From: Thermoleophilia bacterium
GTDB lineage: Bacteria > Actinomycetota > Thermoleophilia > Gaiellales > SKUG01
Assembly: GCA_025964435.1 (NCBI GenBank)
Contig: JAOPYV010000145.1
Span: forward strand, 1 to 35,440
Length of the DNA: 35,440 nt
Direction: 5' to 3'
Below, in pieces: positions 31,693-35,440 of this stretch. Position numbers and translations under genes: made by a program. Within the stretch, counting starts at the first letter, position 1; each line of letters begins with the position of its first letter. The notes under the pieces were generated by a model, which was given only the letters and a program-made list of their open reading frames with translations, ran no database searches and was not told where the DNA came from.

Positions 31693-32294
31693 GTCGGACG
31701 ACGCAGGTCGAAGCGATCGCGCGTCGTCGCGTAGGTCGAGCCGCCCATGCGCGCGACGGCGTCGAGCAGGCCCGGATCGACGCGATCCTTCTCGTTCCAG
31801 AGCCGCTCGGCGACGTGGAAGGCGAGCACCTCGCCGACCACCATCCGGCCGTTGCCGACCTCGACGATCTGCACGACGCGACACTCGAGCGCGACAGGGG
31901 CCTCGACCACCCGCGGCGGCGCGACGAAGCGTGACGCGTCCGGGGTCACCCCGGCGAGCTCGAACTCGGAGACATCCGGCGGCGCGGCGGCCGACGACAC
32001 GTTCATGTGGTCGATCAGCGTGTGGTCGACGAGGTTGACGACGAACTCGCCGGTGGCGCGCACGTTGCGCAGCGTGTCCTTGTCACCGATCGAGGTGAAG
32101 GAGACCATCGGCGGCGCCGACGCCGCGACGGTGAAGTAGGAGTGCGGCGCGAGGTTGGTCGTCCCGTCAGCCGTCAGCGACGAGACCCACGCGATCGGTC
32201 GCGGCACGACGAGCGAGTTGAGCAGGAAGTAGAGGGACTTCGTGTCGTGGTCCTGCGGCAGCAGGGTGCGTACGGGCTCGCGGGCGTCATCCAT
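31665..32294 (-). CDS. Flavin-reductase-like FMN-binding split-barrel protein
   Basis: This 209-aa protein shows the family pattern: SLYFLLNSLVVPRPIAWVSS, ADGTTNLAPHSYFTVAASAP, SFTSIGDKDTLRNVRATGEF and VVNLVDHTLIDHMN. Members bind FMN; some are NAD(P)H:flavin oxidoreductases that feed monooxygenases, others of unknown role. This sub-branch (P.RPIAWVSS...N.APHS.F) is widespread in bacteria. Its ATG overlaps the stop of the HD-GYP gene by 8 nt (32287-32294), so it is translationally coupled to, and upstream cotranscribed with, c-di-GMP signalling in the order HD-GYP then this gene. Confidence 0.88.
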   Translation of the reverse strand: MDDAREPVRTLLPQDHDTKSLYFLLNSLVVPRPIAWVSSLTADGTTNLAPHSYFTVAASAPPMVSFTSIGDKDTLRNVRATGEFVVNLVDHTLIDHMNVSSAAAPPDVSEFELAGVTPDASRFVAPPRVVEAPVALECRVVQIVEVGNGRMVVGEVLAFHVAERLWNEKDRVDPGLLDAVARMGGSTYATTRDRFDLRRPTYDELVGTE

Positions 32295-33387
32295 GCACGG
32301 ATGATACTTCCGCAGGCTCTTCCTGCAGCACCGCGATCAAGGCGTCGACGACTGCCGGGTCGAAGTGCACGCCGCTCAGCTCGCGCAGGCGGGCCATCGC
32401 ACGCTCGGCGGTCATCGCCGACTGGTAGCTGCGCGAGCTGGTCATCGCGTCGAATGCATCGCACGCGAAGACGATGCGACTCTCGATCGGGATCGCCTCA
32501 CCGGCGAGGTTGTCGGGGTAGCCGGAGCCGTCCCAGTGCTCGTGCGAGTGCCGCACGATCTGCGCAACCTTCTTGAGGAAGCCGACGCCCTGGATGATCT
32601 GCTCGCCGATCACCGTGTGCTGGCGGATGACGTCCCACTCCGCCTCGGTCAGGTCATCGGTGTTGTGGAGGATGGAGTCCGGCACGGCGATCTTGCCGAT
32701 GTCATGGAAGACCGCGCCGTACTCGATGTCCTGCAGCTGCTGGCCCTCGATGCCGAGTCGCTTCGCGACGGCCACGACGCGCTCGGCGACGCGATCGCCG
32801 TGCTCCTCCGTGTCGAAGTCCCGGTAGCGCAATGCGCTGACGAGGGCGGTGATCGTCTCCTTGTAGGCGGCGGCAAGCTCGATCGCGAGCTGCTCCGCCT
32901 CCTCACGACGGCGGCGCTCCTCGCGCGCCAGGCGCACGACGGAAGCGAACAGCTCGTCGAGGGCGGCCGGGTCGACGAAGTAATCGCGGGTCGATGCGCC
33001 GACGACGATCTCGGCGAGCTTGCGCGGATCGGATCCCTTGACCGCGTAGCCGATCGCGCCAGCGAGGATCATCCGTGTCACCGTGTCGGAATCGACGGTG
33101 CCGGTCAGCGCGACGATCCGGATCTCCGGATGCAGGTCGAGGATGCGCTCGGTCGCGGCGCAGCCGTCCAGACGCGGCATGTTCACGTCCATGATCACGA
33201 CGTCGGGCGTGAGGATCTGTGCGAGCCGCACGGCCTCGGCTCCGTCGTAGGCACGGGCGACGACCTCGATGCGCGAGTCCTGGGCGAGGCTCTCGGCGAC
33301 GACCTCGCGCATGTCGCGATCGTCGTCGACGATGAGGACCCGTATCGGGCCTTCGTCGGCTGGCTGGTTGTCGGTGTGCTCGGGCAC
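32287..33387 (-). CDS. Response regulator with HD-GYP cyclic-di-GMP phosphodiesterase domain
   Basis: The protein has 366 aa from GTG 33387, with AGGAGG 13 nt upstream. The receiver domain (about 15-130) has DDD at 21-23 and phospho-acceptor D67 in IMDVNMPRLDG. A coiled linker (about 150-180) leads to the HD-GYP domain, with H228-D229 in VFHDIGKIAVPD and EHWDGSGYP containing GYP at 289-291. These are the residues of active phosphodiesterases that linearise or degrade c-di-GMP. It is divergent from a small gene with the shared promoter element and from a GGDEF-REC cyclase, so synthesis and breakdown are encoded side by side. Confidence 0.93.
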   Translation of the reverse strand: MPEHTDNQPADEGPIRVLIVDDDRDMREVVAESLAQDSRIEVVARAYDGAEAVRLAQILTPDVVIMDVNMPRLDGCAATERILDLHPEIRIVALTGTVDSDTVTRMILAGAIGYAVKGSDPRKLAEIVVGASTRDYFVDPAALDELFASVVRLAREERRRREEAEQLAIELAAAYKETITALVSALRYRDFDTEEHGDRVAERVVAVAKRLGIEGQQLQDIEYGAVFHDIGKIAVPDSILHNTDDLTEAEWDVIRQHTVIGEQIIQGVGFLKKVAQIVRHSHEHWDGSGYPDNLAGEAIPIESRIVFACDAFDAMTSSRSYQSAMTAERAMARLRELSGVHFDPAVVDALIAVLQEEPAEVSSVHG

Positions 33388-33426
33388 GCCGGGAGTGTTC
33401 CCTCCTGCGCCGGTCGAAAACGGCCT

Positions 33427-33456
33427 CTTCCCAGAACCGGGGATCTGTCGTACGTT
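33427..33456 (+). promoter_or_regulatory. Shared bipartite promoter-like element, copy C
   Basis: CTTCCCA (33427-33433), 15 nt, CGTACGTT (33449-33456), the same boxes and spacing as copies A and B. The expected transcription start (about 33463) is within 3 nt of the ATG at 33466, and no ribosome site is present, so a leaderless mRNA is predicted. Its location between the HD-GYP and GGDEF genes ties the element to the c-di-GMP locus. Confidence 0.55.
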
Positions 33457-33465
33457 GAATGGGCA

Positions 33466-33762
33466 ATGTACGCCAACGCCCCCCACGCGTCGGTCACGCC
33501 CCCCGTGACGACCACAGCCCACCAGGCCCTCCAGGGCCAGGTCCCGCATGGCCAGCAGCCAGGCGTGCCGTCCGCCCTCCCCGGCGGACACTACGGTGCT
33601 CCCACCCAGATTCCCGCGGCAGCTCCGCTCGCAGCTACCGGACCGCAGCGCTCCATCGGCGCCGCCTACGTCACCGGCGCCTACCAGGCGAGCGGCGACC
33701 CCGCGATCGACCGCATGCTCCGGCTCGAGGCCGCCTGCAAGCGCTTCGGCTCGCCGATCTGA
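33466..33762 (+). CDS. Small unknown protein in the c-di-GMP locus, 98 aa
   Basis: This protein is not recognised. The first 60 or so residues are low-complexity, rich in Pro, Ala, Gln, His and Thr (PPVTTTAHQALQGQVPHGQQ, then PGVPSALPGGHYGAP), probably disordered. The last 20 (AIDRMLRLEAACKRFGSPI) look like an amphipathic helix with one Cys. No signal peptide or membrane helix is present. Evidence that it is a gene: good third-position GC in this frame, a strong promoter-like element at the right distance, and a gap that would otherwise be empty. It may be a structural or adaptor partner for the c-di-GMP enzymes, which is inference. Confidence 0.65.
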   Translation: MYANAPHASVTPPVTTTAHQALQGQVPHGQQPGVPSALPGGHYGAPTQIPAAAPLAATGPQRSIGAAYVTGAYQASGDPAIDRMLRLEAACKRFGSPI

Positions 33763-33866
33763 CCACAGGGCTTTTTGCAGTTCTTCCGGTTTGATGGGGC
33801 TGCCGACGGGGCATGATTCTTCGTGGAAGCGACTACCCGTCAGTTGAACCGGGCAGGAAAGCTGGA

Positions 33867-35309
33867 ATGGCACACGACGACGACGTCATACCGTCACGCA
33901 CCGAGCACGATGAGCTGCGCTCGATCGCGACGCGCATCCGTACCGATGCGTGGGAGCTGTCCGAGCGATGGAGCGTCGTCGCCGCCGAGAGCGCACCGGC
34001 GTCCGCGCCCCGCGCCGGCGAGCAGCTGACGCGCTTCGGTGAGATCCCCTCCTTCCTCGCAGCGCTGGCGCACCACCTCGACCGTATCGCCGACGAGGAT
34101 CCGACGCTGCGCCCGATCGACGCGCCGAACGGCCTCAGCCTCGCCGCTGCCGCTGGCGACGAGGGCCTGCGCGCCGCCGCGATCGAGCACGCCCGTGCCC
34201 GCGCCAACGCCGGCTACGACCAGCGCGACATGCTCGCCGAGTTCGTCGCCCTGCGCCGCGTGCTGTGGGAGCACTTCGCCGATGCCGGCGCCGCGGAGCG
34301 CCCGACCTTCGAGGGCGAGCGCGTCGTCAACCTGCTGCTCGACTCGGTCATCGTCGAGGCGGCCGACCAGTTCTTCGCCGAGCTGACCGACGCGCTCGTG
34401 CGGCGCGCCGAACGCGACGCGCTGACCGACCTGTACAACCGCCAGGCGTTCCACGACAAGCTCGGCCGCGAGCTGGCGCGTGCGCGCCGCTTCGGTCGCG
34501 AGCTCACCGTCGTGACGATCGACCTCGATGCCTTCAAGCAGGTCAACGACACGCTCGGTCACCTCGCCGGCGACGCGGTGCTCAAGCGCCTCGCCACGCT
34601 GCTGACCACCCATACCCGTGAGCACGACATCGTCGGCCGGCTCGGTGGCGACGAGTTCGCCGTGGCGCTGGTCGAGGCGGGCATGTCGACGGCGAAGGAC
34701 CTGATCCGACGCCTGCGCATCCACCTCGTCCCGGCGCGCCGCCAGTTCGGATTGCCCCGCGAGTTCGGCATCTCCTTCGGCGCCGCCTGCTACCCCAACG
34801 ACGGCGACACCGTCGAGAAGCTGCTCTTCCACGCCGACGGCGGGCTCTACAAGCACAAGGGCAAGGGTGGCGGCGAGCGCATGGAGGAGGTCGGGCACGC
34901 GCCGCATCTTGGCGCCGTGCGCGTGCTGGTGGCCGACGATGACGCGAGCCTGCGCATGCTCTGTCGTGCAGCGCTCGAGGCCGAAGGCTTCGAGGTCGTG
35001 GAGGCCGCACATGGCGACGCTGCCGTCGACGAGGCGCTCGCGCGCACGCCCGACGTGCTGCTGCTCGACCTGGGCATGCCGCACAAGGATGGCTGGCAGG
35101 TGCTCGAGGAGCTCGGCGCCAACCCGCGGACCCAGGGCCTGCCCGTCGTGATGATGACCGGCAGCGCGAGCCAGGAGAACCTCGATCGCGCCGACCGGGC
35201 CGGCGTGCTGGACTTCATCAGCAAGCCGTTCAATCCGGTCGACCTCGTCGCCACCGTCAACCACGTGCTCGAGCTCACCGAGTTCGAGGTGGTGTCAGGC
35301 AACGTCTAG
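33867..35309 (+). CDS. GGDEF diguanylate cyclase with N-terminal sensor and C-terminal receiver
   Basis: The protein has 480 aa from the ATG at 33867, behind AGGAAAG. An N-terminal helical domain (about 10-175, LAEFVALRRVLWEHF) resembles RsbRD-type sensor modules. The GGDEF domain (about 183-335) has the intact catalytic motif GGDEF at 260-264 and the inhibitory I-site RxxD at R251-D254, five residues upstream. A receiver domain follows (about 350-470) with D401 in LLLDLGMPHKDGW, T431 and K453. REC at the C-terminus is the reverse of the usual REC-GGDEF order (PleD, WspR). A longer start at 33813 lacks a ribosome site. It synthesises c-di-GMP from GTP. Confidence 0.92.
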   Translation: MAHDDDVIPSRTEHDELRSIATRIRTDAWELSERWSVVAAESAPASAPRAGEQLTRFGEIPSFLAALAHHLDRIADEDPTLRPIDAPNGLSLAAAAGDEGLRAAAIEHARARANAGYDQRDMLAEFVALRRVLWEHFADAGAAERPTFEGERVVNLLLDSVIVEAADQFFAELTDALVRRAERDALTDLYNRQAFHDKLGRELARARRFGRELTVVTIDLDAFKQVNDTLGHLAGDAVLKRLATLLTTHTREHDIVGRLGGDEFAVALVEAGMSTAKDLIRRLRIHLVPARRQFGLPREFGISFGAACYPNDGDTVEKLLFHADGGLYKHKGKGGGERMEEVGHAPHLGAVRVLVADDDASLRMLCRAALEAEGFEVVEAAHGDAAVDEALARTPDVLLLDLGMPHKDGWQVLEELGANPRTQGLPVVMMTGSASQENLDRADRAGVLDFISKPFNPVDLVATVNHVLELTEFEVVSGNV

Positions 35310-35326
35310 TAGCAGCGAGCTGCGTG

Positions 35327-35440
35327 TCAGGCGTTGAAGGCGGCGAGGATCTTGGCTGCCTCGGCCTCGTGCTCGGCGTAGCGGTCGGGGAAGGCGCTGA
35401 CCTGCACCTTCTGTGACATGTCACCCATCGAGATGTTCGG
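35327..35440 (-). CDS. C-terminal end of a leftward gene (partial)
   Basis: The minus-strand frame runs from the window edge to TGA at 35329-35327, giving 37 residues that include MGDMSQKVQVSAFPDRYAEH and end ILAAFNA. Codon use matches neighbours and the frame is the only one open here. The family cannot be told from this piece. It converges on the GGDEF gene with a 17-nt gap that contains a small GCAGC-GA-GCTGC stem (35312-35323). Confidence 0.6.
   Translation of the reverse strand, partial: PNISMGDMSQKVQVSAFPDRYAEHEAEAAKILAAFNA

Noticed and set aside
33763-33866. Fourth copy of the shared promoter element before the GGDEF gene
   Set aside because: A TTCTTCCGG stretch is present at 33781-33789, but no CGTAYGKT-like box lies at the required distance.
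33813-33866. Longer N-terminus for the GGDEF protein
   Set aside because: The upstream ATG at 33813 has no ribosome site, whereas the ATG at 33867 follows AGGAAAG at good spacing and gives a sensible hydrophilic start.

Overview
The window is high-GC DNA with strongly G/C-biased third codon positions and dense, often overlapping genes. The gene set fits an actinomycetal bacterium: an LPFTG-type wall-anchored protein, a two-domain DtxR-family repressor, an MmpL-like transporter, a PGPGW-type membrane protein and GTG starts. A secreted trypsin-like protease ends in a W/C-patterned beta domain of a style I associate with Thermoleophilia (Solirubrobacterales). That lineage assignment is an inference; no 16S or other marker gene is present. 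No insertion sequence, prophage, CRISPR array or rRNA was seen. One tRNA (Arg, anticodon CCT) is present.

Layout. 1-3469: the end of an upstream gene, a two-copy palindromic repeat, then a leftward operon of M16 peptidase, a 164-aa unknown and a MOP-type flippase. 3594-11161: a rightward block of a large GT-C-like membrane protein, an OmpR/PhoB response regulator with its overlapping histidine kinase, a small secreted membrane-anchored protein and an 874-aa Cys-rich repeat protein with an LPFTG wall-sorting signal. 11251-14447: HxlR and LysR regulators, a secreted serine protease and tRNA-Arg. 14479-19060: TauE-like permease, RNase D, a two-TM protein, a DtxR-family regulator with MntR-like metal ligands, an MscS channel and a small unknown. 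19220-28004: three tyrosine-catabolism-type genes on the minus strand (homogentisate dioxygenase, an FAH-family hydrolase, 4-hydroxyphenylpyruvate dioxygenase), interspersed with a TetR/MMPL efflux pair, a second sensor kinase and a secreted TIMP/NTR-like protein. 28005-28411: a gene-free region packed with tandem and palindromic repeats. 28412-35440: a UvrA-like ABC ATPase with a repeat-expanded N-terminus, a small XRE regulator, a Cys-rich small protein, a flavin-reductase-like protein, and a cyclic-di-GMP module of a REC-HD-GYP phosphodiesterase, a small unknown protein and a GGDEF-REC cyclase.

The most interesting signal is not a gene. A bipartite element, CTTCCCA-N15-CGTAYGKT, occurs with identical spacing in three intergenic sites, each just upstream of a start codon: the small secreted protein (7811-7840), the LPFTG surface protein (8436-8465) and the small protein between the c-di-GMP enzymes (33427-33456). 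It looks like a shared promoter of an alternative sigma factor, or a regulator site, linking cell-surface proteins to the c-di-GMP locus. Two unrelated tandem palindromes (94-207 and 28234-28353) keep their outer stems while the inner sequence varies, and a hexapeptide/18-nt repeat is fused in front of the UvrA-like protein.
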